NCBI RefSeq assembly: GCF_033343995.1
Contig: NZ_CP137573.1
Location: 5,179,001 to 5,243,000 of the forward strand
Direction of reading: 5' to 3'
Origin: Streptomyces sp. HUAS YS2
GTDB lineage: Bacteria; Actinomycetota; Actinomycetes; Streptomycetales; Streptomycetaceae
DNA: 64,000 bases
Part shown: positions 27,391-35,763 of the stretch, piece after piece
How positions within the stretch are numbered: position 1 is the first letter of the stretch
Layout of the letters: each line of letters begins with the position of its first letter
Position numbers and translations under genes: made by a program
The notes under the pieces: generated by a model
Database searches by the model: none
What the model saw: only the letters and a program-made list of their open reading frames with translations
Told to the model about the DNA's origin: nothing

Positions 27391-27812
27391 TCAGTGCGCC
27401 GCACGCTGGTAGGTCGCCGGAGTGACGCCGTACGCACGCTTGAACCAGCGGTTGAGGTGGGCCTGGTCGGCGAAACCGGCGGATGCCGCGGCGTCCGCCG
27501 GCGACGTCCCGCGGGTCAGCAGCCGCCGGGCCCGGCGGAGCCTCAGCAGGCACTGGTAGTCGCTCGGTGCCAGCCCGGACTCCTCGCGGAAGGCCCGGTA
27601 CAGCACGAAGCGGCCGCAGCCGGCCGCCGCGGCCAGGTCGTCCGCGGACATCGGTTCGAGGAAGGCCTCGTTCAGCAGGGCGTGGGCCCGCCTGGCGGCC
27701 CGGCGCCGTGCGTCCCCGACCAGCGTCCGCCCGCTCGGCACCCGGGTCGCGCCCCGCTCCGCGAGCGCCAGGACGGTGGCGGTGAGGCGCTCCTCCCGCG
27801 CCAGGTCGCCGG
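27391..27812 (-). pseudogene. 3' half of an AraC-family regulator gene (N-terminal domain lost)
   Basis: Only the DNA-binding half survives. From the first recognisable residues near 27812 (DLAREERLTATVLALAERG) through two HTH motifs (ADDLAAAAGCGRFVLYRAFR and DAAASAGFADQAHLNRWFKR) to the GVTPATYQR end, the order is that of a cupin-type AraC regulator, but the roughly 150-residue ligand-binding domain is missing. Beyond 27812 the sequence turns into the opposite-strand end of a DMT transporter. GTG 27741 could still express a 116-residue DNA-binding fragment. Confidence 0.7.
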
Positions 27813-27815
27813 CGG

Positions 27816-27905
27816 CTTCTCCTGGGCGAGACCCTGGGCCCTCTCCAGAGCGCCGGCGCGCTGGTCCTGGTCCTCGGCGCCGTCATCGCGGTCACCCGGA
27901 GCAGC
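27816..27905 (+). pseudogene. 3' remnant of an EamA/DMT-family transporter gene
   Basis: Reading plus from 27816 gives LLLGETLGPLQSAGAL, then VLVLGAVIAVTR, the conserved final helix region of EamA/DMT transporters. Nothing upstream in that frame is membrane-like, and no stop occurs before the tRNA, so this is a fragment. It lies head to head with the araC remnant, as expected if one deletion removed the 5' halves of two divergent genes. Confidence 0.55.
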
Positions 27906-27932
27906 AAAAAGGACCCTTCCGAAGAAGGGTCC
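27906..27932 (-). terminator. Terminator of tRNA-Arg
   Basis: On the minus strand GGACCCTTC-TTCG-GAAGGGTCC forms a perfect 9-bp stem capped by a stable UUCG tetraloop, followed by TTTTT. It lies 10 bp after the tRNA 3' end and uses DNA that also belongs to the DMT remnant. Confidence 0.92.
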
Positions 27933-27941
27933 CGGTGGAGC

Positions 27942-28013
27942 GCCCCCGGCAGGACTCGAACCTGCGGCCAAGTGCTTAGAAGGCACCTGCTCTATCCACT
28001 GAGCTACGGGGGC
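27942..28013 (-). tRNA. tRNA-Arg (anticodon UCU)
   Basis: The minus strand folds into a complete cloverleaf: acceptor GCCCCCG/CGGGGGC, D stem GCTC/GAGC, anticodon stem GGTGC/GCACT with loop CTTCTAA, and T stem GCAGG/CCTGC with loop TTCGAGT. Positions 34-36 read TCT, so it decodes AGA, a rare codon in such a GC-rich genome. CCA is not encoded. Confidence 0.97.
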
Positions 28014-28340
28014 CGGTGGTGGCCCGGTGGCTCGGGTGTCCCTTCGGGACGCCCGTGGCCGTGCCGGGTCAAGGATAGGGCTCCGATCACCCTGGCCCGG
28101 TTGCTTCACCTGCGTGGCACGATGTGGAGGTTCGGTGAAGCGGAACGATAATCGCAGGCAGGTGCGATTCACGCAGCGCTTTTCGCGCCTCTCGGCTCGG
28201 GTGTTGTGCACTCGTTATGCCTGAGGTCCGCTCGCCCCTTCTGTCCGTTCCGTCCGTCACCCCGTGACCGGTCCGCAATATCGGCGCGCAGGGACGTCTA
28301 TACGCTTCAAAAAGGCTCCAAAATTGGGCATTCTTCGCAT
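28014..28340. other. 327-bp intergenic region between tRNA-Arg and dynA
   Basis: It must hold the promoters for tRNA-Arg (leftward) and dynA (rightward), but no clear -35/-10 pair stands out. A small hairpin GGGTGTCCC-TTC-GGGACGCCC sits at 28034-28054 just upstream of the tRNA. The last 50 bp before dynA are unusually A/T-rich and carry no obvious ribosome site. Confidence 0.5.
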
Positions 28341-29957
28341 GTGGTGACCTTGGAAGAACGGCCTCAGCTGATCGACGCACTCTCCGCCCTGCGCGACCGA
28401 GTCGCCGCGGTGCGTCTTCCCCTCCCCCTTCCCGGTGCGCCACGGGCCAGGCAGACCCGCGCCGAGCTCCTCGCACAGCTCGACGACTATCTGGTGCCCC
28501 GGCTCAAAGATCCCGACGCTCCCCTTCTCGCGGTCGTCGGCGGATCCACCGGCGCGGGCAAGTCCACCCTCGTCAACTCCCTTGTGGGGCGCCGTGTCAG
28601 CGAGGCAGGGGTGCTCCGGCCGACCACCCGTACGCCCGTCCTCGTCTGCCACCCCGACGACCACCACTGGTTCGCGGGCATGCGCGTGCTGCCCCAACTC
28701 ACCCGCGTCTGGCTGCCGCAGAACCACGAGGACCAGCCCGCGGAGGAGCCCGCCGAGGACAACGTGCTGCGCGTCGAGACCGCCTCCTCCCTGCCGCCCG
28801 GCCTCGCCCTTCTCGACGCCCCGGACATCGACTCGCTCGTCGTCGAGAACCGGGTCCTCGCCGCCGAGTTGATCTGCGCCGCCGACATCTGGGTCATGGT
28901 CACCACCGCCTCCCGGTACGCCGACGCCGTCCCCTGGCACCTGCTCCGTACGGCCAAGGAGTACGACGCCACCCTCATCACCGTCCTCGACCGCGTCCCG
29001 CACCAGGTCATCGGCGAGGTGTCGCGGCAGTACGAGGCGCTGCTCGCCAAGGCCGGACTCGGCGAGGTGCCCCGGTTCACCATCCCCGAACTCCCCGAAT
29101 CCGCAGGCGGCGGCAGCGGACTGCTCCCCGACACCGCCGTCGCCCCGCTGCGCGGCTGGCTCGCGCACCGCGCCCAGGACCCGGCCGCCCGCCAGCAGGC
29201 CTTCGGCCGCACCGCCGCGGGCGTCATCGACTCGCTCGACACCCGCATGCCCGAACTCGCCGGAGCCGTCGCCGCCCAGTACGCGGCCGCGGTCCGGCTC
29301 GGCGGCGCCGTCGAGGCCGCGTACGAGGACCAGGCGGAGCGGGTGCGCGACCGGCTGGCCCGCGGGGCGGTGCTCGCCGGCGACGCCCGTACCCGCTGGC
29401 GCGGCTACCCCCGCGACAGCTCCGCCGCCGAACTCCTGGACTCCCTCGCCGAATCCCTCGGCGCCCTGCTCCAGTGCGCGGTGGCCGCCGCCGACCAGCG
29501 GGTCCGCGACGCCTGGCGGCGCGAGCCCGCGGCCGGCGCGATCGCCGCCCACGGGCGGCGCAGTGCCCACGGGGTCCACGACCGGGAGTCCGGCGAGCGG
29601 ATCGGGATCGCCGTACGACGCTGGCGGCGCGAGCTGGAGGAACTCGCCGAGGAGGAGCTGCGCGGCCTCGAACGCACCTCCGCGCCCGACGCCGAGACCG
29701 TCGCCGCGCTGCTCGCCGCCGTGCTGCTCGGCGGCCGGCGCACCCGCAGCGCGGGCGACCGGCTCGCCGAACTCCTCGGCGCGCAGGGCGCGCTGCGGCT
29801 CCGCGACAAGGGCGGCGAGCTGGTCGCCGAGTACCTCGACCGGGTCCTGAACACCGAACGCGACCGCTGCCTCGCCCCCCTCGACGCCCTCGACGTGACG
29901 CCGGAGCCGCAGGCCGCGCTGATCGCCGCGCTGTCCGTACTGAAGAAGGAGAAGTGA
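28341..29957 (+). CDS. dynA: Dynamin-like GTPase DynA (soluble partner)
   Basis: A 538-residue GTPase. The G1/P-loop GGSTGAGKSTLVN is near residue 64, the G3 region is LALLDAPDIDS near 155, and LITVLDRVP plays the G4 role. Long helical regions follow (about 290-530) with no membrane segment. Together with the next gene it matches the DynA-DynB pair that stabilises FtsZ rings at Streptomyces sporulation septa; the ssbB gene downstream supports this neighbourhood. I start at GTG 28341 (protein start VVTLEERPQL); no strong ribosome site is visible. The symbol rests on synteny and architecture, not on a search. Confidence 0.75.
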   Translation: MVTLEERPQLIDALSALRDRVAAVRLPLPLPGAPRARQTRAELLAQLDDYLVPRLKDPDAPLLAVVGGSTGAGKSTLVNSLVGRRVSEAGVLRPTTRTPVLVCHPDDHHWFAGMRVLPQLTRVWLPQNHEDQPAEEPAEDNVLRVETASSLPPGLALLDAPDIDSLVVENRVLAAELICAADIWVMVTTASRYADAVPWHLLRTAKEYDATLITVLDRVPHQVIGEVSRQYEALLAKAGLGEVPRFTIPELPESAGGGSGLLPDTAVAPLRGWLAHRAQDPAARQQAFGRTAAGVIDSLDTRMPELAGAVAAQYAAAVRLGGAVEAAYEDQAERVRDRLARGAVLAGDARTRWRGYPRDSSAAELLDSLAESLGALLQCAVAAADQRVRDAWRREPAAGAIAAHGRRSAHGVHDRESGERIGIAVRRWRRELEELAEEELRGLERTSAPDAETVAALLAAVLLGGRRTRSAGDRLAELLGAQGALRLRDKGGELVAEYLDRVLNTERDRCLAPLDALDVTPEPQAALIAALSVLKKEK

Positions 29958-29961
29958 GCCG

Positions 29962-31803
29962 GTGAGTACGGTGGACGACCGCTGGGACGACGGACTGATC
30001 GCGCGCCGGGTGGCCGGCCGGGCCACGCCGCCGGGGGGACCGGACGCGGGCGACGGCGGCATCGGTGGCGACGGTGGCGGCGACGGCGGTGGCGGCGGTC
30101 GTGATCGTGAGGTGGGGGACCTCGACGCGGCCGGGCGCCTGGCCGACCGTGCCGAGCGTGCCGATCTCGACGCCCCGGAGGACGGGGAGCGGCGCGATCC
30201 GCTGCTGCCCGTCGGCAGTGCGTACGGCGGCAGCCTGCGGGTCCGGCTCGACGCCCTGCACGAGCTGGTCGGGTTGTCCCGGGCCCGTCTGGAGACGGAG
30301 ACGCTCGCCGAGGCGGGCCGGGTGCTCGACGAGGCCACCGCCCGCCAGCGGCTGTCCTCCCGGCACACCGTCGTCGCCATCGCCGGGGCGACCGGCAGCG
30401 GCAAGTCGACGCTGTTCAACGCACTCGCCGGGGTGCCCGTCTCCGAGACCGGGCTGCGCCGGCCCACCACCTCCGCCCCGATCGCGCTCAGTTGGTCCGA
30501 GGGCGCGGCCGGGCTGCTCGACCGGCTCGCCGTGCCCGGACGGCTGCGCCGCCGGCCGCTCGCGGGCGGGGCCGCCGACGCCGACCTCCAGGGCCTGGTG
30601 CTGATCGACCTGCCCGACCACGACTCGGCGGTCACCGCCCACCGCGACCAGGTCGACCGGGTGCTCGCGCTGGTCGACGCCGTGATCTGGGTCGTGGACC
30701 CGGAGAAGTACGCCGACGCCGCCCTGCACGAGCGCTATCTGCGCCCCCTCGCGGGCCACGCCGAGGTCACCTTCGTCGTTCTCAACCAGATCGACCGGCT
30801 GCCCGGCGAGGCCGCCGACCTCGTCCTGGACGACCTGCGCCGACTGCTCGACGACGACGGCATGGCCCTCGGCGAGCACGGCGAACCCGGCGCGACCGTG
30901 CTGTCCCTGTCCGCGCTGACCGGCGAGGGCGTCGGCGAACTGCGGGAGCTGCTCGGCCGGTTCGTGCAGGAGCGGACCGCGCCCGCCCGCCGCCTCTCCG
31001 CGGACGTCGACGCGGCTGCGCGCCGGCTGCGCCCGGTGTACGTCGCCGACGGCAGACCCGGCCTCGGCGAGCGGTCCCGGGAGGACTTCGCCGCCCGGCT
31101 CGCCGTCGCCGTGGGCGCCGGCGCCGCGGGCGAGGCCGCCGAGCGCGCATGGGTGCGCAACGCCAACCGCGCCTGCGGGACGCCCTGGCTGCGGCTCTGG
31201 CGCTGGTACGAGCGGACACGCGACCACGGGACCACGGACCCGCGCATGGAGTCGCCGGTGGAGGACGAGCCGACCGCGCGGCAGCGCGTCGAGCAGGCGG
31301 TGCGGATCGTCTCGGACGAGGCGTCCCTGGGCCTGCCGGCGCCGTGGGCGCTGGCCGTGCGCGAGGCGGCCGAGCGCGGGGCGGAGGGGCTGCCGGAGGC
31401 GCTGGACGAACTCGCCGTGCAGGCGGGCGAACCGGCCGGCCGACCGCCGCGGCCCGCGTGGTGGCCGGCGGCCGTCCTCGTCCAGGCGTCGATGACGCTG
31501 CTGCAGATCTTCGGCGCGCTGTGGCTGGTGGGCCAGATCATCGGCGTACTGGATCCGGGGCTGCTGCCGCCGGTCCTGGTGATGCTCGGCGGGATCGTCG
31601 GCGGGCCGCTGGTGGAGTGGGCGTGCGCGGCGGCGGCGAAGGGCCCGGCGCGGCGGTACGGCCAGGAGGCCGAGCGGCGGCTGCGGGAGGCCGCGGCGGC
31701 GTGCGGACGGGCGCGGGTGCTGGATCCGGTGGCGGCGGAGCTGATGCGGTACCGGGAGGTGCGGGAGCAGTACGTGACGGCCTCGGGTCCCTCGCGCGGG
31801 TGA
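29962..31803 (+). CDS. dynB: Dynamin-like membrane GTPase DynB
   Basis: A 613-residue GTPase starting 4 bp after dynA. A Gly/Asp-rich low-complexity stretch (about 22-48) precedes the P-loop AGATGSGKSTLFN near 144. G3 is VLIDLPDHDS near 215 and G4 VVLNQIDRLPG near 274. Two adjacent membrane helices appear late (LLQIFGALWLVGQIIGVL and PPVLVMLGGIVGGPLVEW, about 513-555), as described for DynB, which anchors the DynA-DynB complex in the membrane. The C-terminal Arg-rich helix should be cytoplasmic. The Gly-rich N-terminus may vary between strains. Confidence 0.75.
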   Translation: MSTVDDRWDDGLIARRVAGRATPPGGPDAGDGGIGGDGGGDGGGGGRDREVGDLDAAGRLADRAERADLDAPEDGERRDPLLPVGSAYGGSLRVRLDALHELVGLSRARLETETLAEAGRVLDEATARQRLSSRHTVVAIAGATGSGKSTLFNALAGVPVSETGLRRPTTSAPIALSWSEGAAGLLDRLAVPGRLRRRPLAGGAADADLQGLVLIDLPDHDSAVTAHRDQVDRVLALVDAVIWVVDPEKYADAALHERYLRPLAGHAEVTFVVLNQIDRLPGEAADLVLDDLRRLLDDDGMALGEHGEPGATVLSLSALTGEGVGELRELLGRFVQERTAPARRLSADVDAAARRLRPVYVADGRPGLGERSREDFAARLAVAVGAGAAGEAAERAWVRNANRACGTPWLRLWRWYERTRDHGTTDPRMESPVEDEPTARQRVEQAVRIVSDEASLGLPAPWALAVREAAERGAEGLPEALDELAVQAGEPAGRPPRPAWWPAAVLVQASMTLLQIFGALWLVGQIIGVLDPGLLPPVLVMLGGIVGGPLVEWACAAAAKGPARRYGQEAERRLREAAAACGRARVLDPVAAELMRYREVREQYVTASGPSRG

Positions 31804-31949
31804 CGGAGTTGTCCCCACTCCGGCGTCCGTCCACAGGCCCCGGCGGGATCCGCGTGCGCCGTCCAGCATGGAGGCGGAGGCACGGACGGCAGTCGGCCGG
31901 TCGGCTCGGGCCGGGTCGGGACAGGACGGGACGGACAGGGGGTCGGGAC

Positions 31950-32489
31950 ATGAACGGGACGACGGTGACGCTGGTCGGGAACGTGGCGACGGGGGTGGAG
32001 TACCGCGAGACGGCGTCGGGCGGGGTGGCGCGGTTCCGGTTCGCGGTGACCGGCCGGCGCTGGGTGCGGGAGCAGGGGGCGTGGGCGGACGGAAGCACCA
32101 GCTTCTACACGGTGTTCGCGTGGCGGACGCTGGGCGCGAACCTCGCCGCCTCGGTCGCGGTGGGCGATCCGCTGGTGGTGCACGGGAGGCTGAGGGTCCG
32201 TGAGGAGGAACGGGAGGGGAAGCACCGGACGTTCGTGGACGTCGACGCGGTGGCAGCCGGGCACGATCTGACGCGCGGGACGGCGGCGTTCAGGAGAACG
32301 ACGCGGAGCGGGACGTCGGCGGAGCACCAACGGGAGTACCAGGCGGGCCATCAGGCGGACCACCAGGGGGAGTACGCGCGGGGTGTCGCACCAGTCGACG
32401 CATCCATGAATGTGCGGACGCAAAGCGGAATCGAAGGGTCCGTGACGCCCGTGCCACCCTCCGTAGAACGCTCGACGGCCCAGTTCTGA
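31950..32489 (+). CDS. ssbB: Single-stranded DNA-binding protein, SsbB type
   Basis: A 179-residue SSB. The OB-fold occupies residues 1-105, starting NGTTVTLVGNVATG and including FYTVFAWRTLGANLA and DPLVVHGRLRVREEERE. The C-terminal third is low-complexity, with near repeats EHQREYQAG, HQADHQGEY, and ends STAQF, not the acidic DDDIPF-type tip of the replicative SSB. SsbB paralogues in Streptomyces take part in chromosome segregation during sporulation, which suits its place behind dynA-dynB. The start is ATG 31950. Confidence 0.82.
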   Translation: MNGTTVTLVGNVATGVEYRETASGGVARFRFAVTGRRWVREQGAWADGSTSFYTVFAWRTLGANLAASVAVGDPLVVHGRLRVREEEREGKHRTFVDVDAVAAGHDLTRGTAAFRRTTRSGTSAEHQREYQAGHQADHQGEYARGVAPVDASMNVRTQSGIEGSVTPVPPSVERSTAQF

Positions 32490-32529
32490 CCTGCAGTTGT
32501 ACTGATTTGTCGACAGTGTCGGTCGCGGT

Positions 32530-32558
32530 GATAACGATTACGATTCGGAATGGTTATC
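32530..32558 (+). promoter_or_regulatory. AT-rich inverted repeat upstream of the thioester adhesin gene
   Basis: GATAAC (32530-32535) and GTTATC (32553-32558) are inverted around a 17-bp spacer containing two ACGATT copies. The A/T content is far above the surroundings in this 212-bp gap. It could be a promoter/operator; I could not assign a regulator. Confidence 0.4.
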
Positions 32559-32700
32559 TGATGGCATGACGGGGGATCAGGGGCGCCCGTCTCCCTAGGA
32601 TTCCCGCGTACTCATGCGGCACTTGAGTCTGCCGGCGAAGCGCTCCCCCCACGCGTACCGACCAACGACGCGGAGCCGCCTCGCCTGAAGGGGAATCCAA

Positions 32701-34083
32701 ATGTTTTCTGTTCGGAGGCGCGGCGTTGCCCGCCTTGCAGCCGCGACCGTGGTCTCTGGCCTCGTCGCGGCGGGTGCGATAGCCGTCGCGGGACCGGCAA
32801 TGGCCGACGAGGGCGTGCAGAACTCCGGCGGGGCCAATGCCACGCTCGGCAGGCTCGCCATCCACGACACCGTCACGATCGAGGAGTCGGACGGCGAGAA
32901 GTGGAACGCCGAGGCCGGTCTCTTCGAGATGGCCGTCCGCCCCGGCGGCGCCATCCAGACGTACTGCATCGACCTGCGCACCCCGGCCCGCAAGGGCACG
33001 GAGTACAAGGAGGTCGGCTGGGACCAGTCGTCGCTGCACAACAACCCGAACGCGGGCAAGATCCGCTGGATCCTGCAGAACTCCTTCCCGCAGGTGAACG
33101 ACCTCGCCGCGCTGGCGAAGAAGGTCGGCGCCGGCAAGCTCACCGAGGACACCGCCGCGGCCGGCACCCAGGCCGCGATCTGGCACTTCTCCGACAAGGT
33201 CGAGGCCACGCCGGCGGACGCCGACGCGCAGAAGCTGACCGAGTACCTGGAGAAGGAGGCGAAGAACCTCGAGGAGCCGGGCGCGTCCCTGACCCTCGAC
33301 CCGCCGTCCGTCGCCGGTCACCCCGGTGAGCGTCTCGGCCCGATCACCGTCAGCACCAACGCGTCGAAGGCCGCGCTGAGCCTGGCGCCCGGCGCGCCGG
33401 CCGGCGTGAAGATCGTCGACAAGGACGGCAAGGCCGTCGAGTCCGCCGCCGACGGCGCGAAGATCTTCTTCGACGTCCCGGCCGGCGCCGCGGACGCCTC
33501 CGCCACGCTGAACGTCCAGGCGGACACCACGGTCCCGATCGGCCGCGCCTTCGTCAGCGAGACCCGCAGCCAGACCCTGATCCTGGCCGGCACCAGCACC
33601 TCCACCGTCACCGCGAAGGCGACCGCGACCTGGGCGAAGAAGGGTGCGATCCCGGCGCTCTCGGCGGAGAAGAACTGCGCCAAGGGCGGCGTGGACATCA
33701 CCGCGTCCAACAAGGGCGACGAGCCCTTCACCTTCGAGCTCAAGGGCCAGAAGGTCACCATCGCGCCGGGCGAGTCCAAGACCGTCACCATCCCGGTCGC
33801 CGAGGACCAGGCGTACGAGTTCGACATCACCGGCCCGAACGGCTTCGAGAAGACCTTCAAGGGCGTCCTCGACTGCAAGACGGCCACCCCGGGCACCCCG
33901 TCCGAGCAGCCCTCCCCGCAGCCCTCCGCGGCCACCACGGGCGGCACCTCCGGCGGCGGCGACCTCGCCGAGACCGGCAGCTCCAACGCCACCCCGATGA
34001 TCGCCGGCATCGCCGTCGCCCTCGTGGTGGTCGGCGGCGGCGCGGTCTTCTTCCTCCGCAAGAAGAAGGCGGCGGGCGAGTAG
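32701..34083 (+). CDS. Sortase-anchored surface protein with thioester domain (TQXA)
   Basis: A 460-residue surface protein. A signal peptide (RLAAATVVSGLVAAGAIAVA, then GPAMAD) is followed by a thioester domain at about 40-185: the reactive Cys in IQTYCIDLRTP and Gln in AAGTQAAIWHF can form the internal Cys-Gln thioester known from Gram-positive adhesins. Beta-rich repeats with an NCAKGG...LDCK Cys pair follow. The end is a Ser/Pro/Thr spacer, LAETG sorting signal (class E/LAXTG type), one helix and RKKKAAGE. GAAGGGGA lies before the ATG. The protein should be covalently fixed to peptidoglycan and could bind surfaces covalently. Confidence 0.9.
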   Translation: MFSVRRRGVARLAAATVVSGLVAAGAIAVAGPAMADEGVQNSGGANATLGRLAIHDTVTIEESDGEKWNAEAGLFEMAVRPGGAIQTYCIDLRTPARKGTEYKEVGWDQSSLHNNPNAGKIRWILQNSFPQVNDLAALAKKVGAGKLTEDTAAAGTQAAIWHFSDKVEATPADADAQKLTEYLEKEAKNLEEPGASLTLDPPSVAGHPGERLGPITVSTNASKAALSLAPGAPAGVKIVDKDGKAVESAADGAKIFFDVPAGAADASATLNVQADTTVPIGRAFVSETRSQTLILAGTSTSTVTAKATATWAKKGAIPALSAEKNCAKGGVDITASNKGDEPFTFELKGQKVTIAPGESKTVTIPVAEDQAYEFDITGPNGFEKTFKGVLDCKTATPGTPSEQPSPQPSAATTGGTSGGGDLAETGSSNATPMIAGIAVALVVVGGGAVFFLRKKKAAGE

Positions 34084-34120
34084 GCGACACCAGGTGACGC
34101 CCCGCGACACCGCGTGACGA

Positions 34121-34153
34121 ACGGCCCCGGTACGCCCCGCGTACCGGGGCCGT
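34121..34153 (+). terminator. Terminator after the thioester adhesin gene
   Basis: ACGGCCCCGGTACG (34121-34134) pairs perfectly over 14 bp with 34140-34153 around a five-base loop, 37 bp after the stop. A partial second copy (GGCACCGGGGCCGTCCC) follows. It lies just outside the left end of the integrated element. Confidence 0.85.
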
Positions 34154-34205
34154 CCCGTGTCGGCACCGGGGCCGTCCCGCGTTCCGGCGGCCCACTGGTT
34201 TCCAT

Positions 34206-34236
34206 CCGGGGGTGGCGGTCAGGCAAGATGGGGTGT
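34206..34236. other. attL core of the integrated element (31-bp direct repeat)
   Basis: A 31-bp sequence starting CCGGGGGTGGCGGTCAGGCA and ending AGATGGGGTGT is repeated exactly at 45511-45541. Beyond it one mismatch is followed by TCT on both sides, and ACTGGTT lies 7 bp before the core on both sides. It is next to int and outside all element genes. Confidence 0.93.
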
Positions 34237-34254
34237 TTCTCTCCGAGCGAGGGC

Positions 34255-34297
34255 ACAAAACAGCCCCTCACCAGCAGGTTTCCCGCCGATGAGGGGC
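34255..34297 (-). terminator. Terminator of the integrase operon
   Basis: On the minus strand GCCCCTCA and TGAGGGGC (34290-34297 and 34263-34270) pair around a 19-base loop and are followed by CTGTTTTG. It lies between the int stop and attL, so transcription from the element does not run into the chromosome. Confidence 0.65.
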
Positions 34298-34301
34298 CGT
34301 C

Positions 34302-35564
34302 TCAGGCAGCCTGGGCCGTCTCTGGGCCGTCGTGAGCGTGGCCGGCGGCTCGGTACATGGCGCTGATGGCCTTCCGGGTCCGCGTCTCGCTGCTCGGCAT
34401 CAGGTGCGTGTAGACCCGGAGCGTGAACCCGGGGTCGCTGTGCCCGAGATAGAGACTCAGGGCCTTGATGTTCTCGCCGGCGTCCAGGAGGACCGAGGCG
34501 TAGAAGTGCCGGAGGGCGTGCATCCCGTGCTCGCGGGCGGCTGCGTAGCGGTGTCCCTTCTCGGGAACGGGGATGATCCCGGCGCCGGCGAGTGCGGGCT
34601 TCCAGGTCTGGTCATTGAACGCGTTGCTCCACAGCGCGGTGCCGGCGGCGGCCGTGAAGACGAGCCGGTGCGTCACCTTGGGCCCGTTGGGCGTGAGCCA
34701 CGGCAGGGTGACGTCGACCGGCGGGAAGCGCTTCATGTGCTCGCGGAGGGCGGTCGACACCTCGGGGTCGAGCGGTATATCCCGGAGCTTCCCGCGCTTG
34801 GGTGGGGCGAAGACGAGGCCACCGCGGACCTTCTTCACCTGCTGGCGGACGTAGAGCCAGCCGAGGTCGCCGATGTTGTCGACCGCGAGCCCGAGGATCT
34901 CGCCCTGACGAAGCCCGCACCCGGCCCCGACGTCCGCCATCGCCTGAAACCGCTCGGGCAGGTTGGCCCGCACCCCGAACACCTGCGAGGCGGACCAGGG
35001 ATGCACGCGCGTCGGGGCCGGCCGCGGAGCCTTGACCGAACGGGCCCGGCACGGGTTCGAGGCGAGCAGCCGATCGTCCACGGCAGCATTGAGTACCGAG
35101 GACACCGCGTCGAAGATCAGCCGCCGGTAAGAGGCCGACGCCACGGTCTCTTCGAGCCGCCGACTCCAGTCACGGATGTGCTCCGCCTGGAACGAGCCGA
35201 TGGGACGCCCGCCGAGGTGAGGCAGCGCGTGAAGGCGCAGCCGGCCTTCAACAGCAGCACGACTGCTCAAGTCGGTGGTGAGCGCGGCCATCCAACGCTC
35301 GGCGTACTCCCGGAAGGTGGTCCGACTCGCCTTGGGGTCGATGTACTGGCCGCGCGCCATGTCGGCCTCGATGTTGGTCAGCCAGACGTCAGCCAAGCGC
35401 TTCTGCTTGTCCGGGAAGCTCTTGCTCTTCTCGGTACCGTCGGGACCGATGTAGCGCGCGCGATAGCGCATGCCGGTGCCGTAGCGATCGGTCTTGACCT
35501 TGACCGCCCTGCCGTCCGGGGTCGTCTCGACCCTGTACCAGCGGTCCTGAATGTGGCCAGCCAT
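34302..35564 (-). CDS. int: Tyrosine integrase of the AICE
   Basis: A 420-residue tyrosine recombinase. An N-terminal arm-binding region (YRARYIGPDGTEKSKSF) and core-binding SAM-like domain (about 70-165) precede the catalytic domain. The catalytic residues are visible: Arg in GCGLRQGEILGL, Lys/beta-hairpin in PPKRGKLRDIPL, HALRHFYAS (H-x-x-R) and LGHSDPGFTLRVYTH with the second His and nucleophile Tyr. The start codon ATG 35564 overlaps the xis stop by one base. It should recombine the 31-bp cores. As in pSAM2, int is the last gene of a rep-xis-int operon. Confidence 0.95.
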   Translation of the reverse strand: MAGHIQDRWYRVETTPDGRAVKVKTDRYGTGMRYRARYIGPDGTEKSKSFPDKQKRLADVWLTNIEADMARGQYIDPKASRTTFREYAERWMAALTTDLSSRAAVEGRLRLHALPHLGGRPIGSFQAEHIRDWSRRLEETVASASYRRLIFDAVSSVLNAAVDDRLLASNPCRARSVKAPRPAPTRVHPWSASQVFGVRANLPERFQAMADVGAGCGLRQGEILGLAVDNIGDLGWLYVRQQVKKVRGGLVFAPPKRGKLRDIPLDPEVSTALREHMKRFPPVDVTLPWLTPNGPKVTHRLVFTAAAGTALWSNAFNDQTWKPALAGAGIIPVPEKGHRYAAAREHGMHALRHFYASVLLDAGENIKALSLYLGHSDPGFTLRVYTHLMPSSETRTRKAISAMYRAAGHAHDGPETAQAA

Positions 35565-35761
35565 CAGGCGGCAGCCCCTTCCATCTGGGCTTCCACCCAG
35601 GCCCGCACGTCGGCGGGGTCGAAGCGAACGTGGCGACCAACGCGGAAGCCGCGGGGCCCGGTCCGCTTGCGGCGCCACTGGTAGACCGTTTCGAGGGGAA
35701 CGCCGAGGAGTTCGGCGACGTCGAGCGGGGTCAGGAACCGGTCCGGGAGGCTCTGGGGCAT
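35564..35761 (-). CDS. xis: Excisionase / AlpA-type HTH protein
   Basis: A 65-residue winged helix-turn-helix protein: LTPLDVAELLGVPLETVYQW, then RRKRTGPRGFRVGRHVRFDPADVRAWVEAQ, the MerR-like excisionase fold. ATG 35761 has GGAG at 8 bases; GTG codons just upstream are possible. It overlaps int by one base and lies 2 bp behind repSA. In pSAM2 Xis is required for excision and directs Int. Confidence 0.9.
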   Translation of the reverse strand: MPQSLPDRFLTPLDVAELLGVPLETVYQWRRKRTGPRGFRVGRHVRFDPADVRAWVEAQMEGAAA

Positions 35762-35763
35762 GG

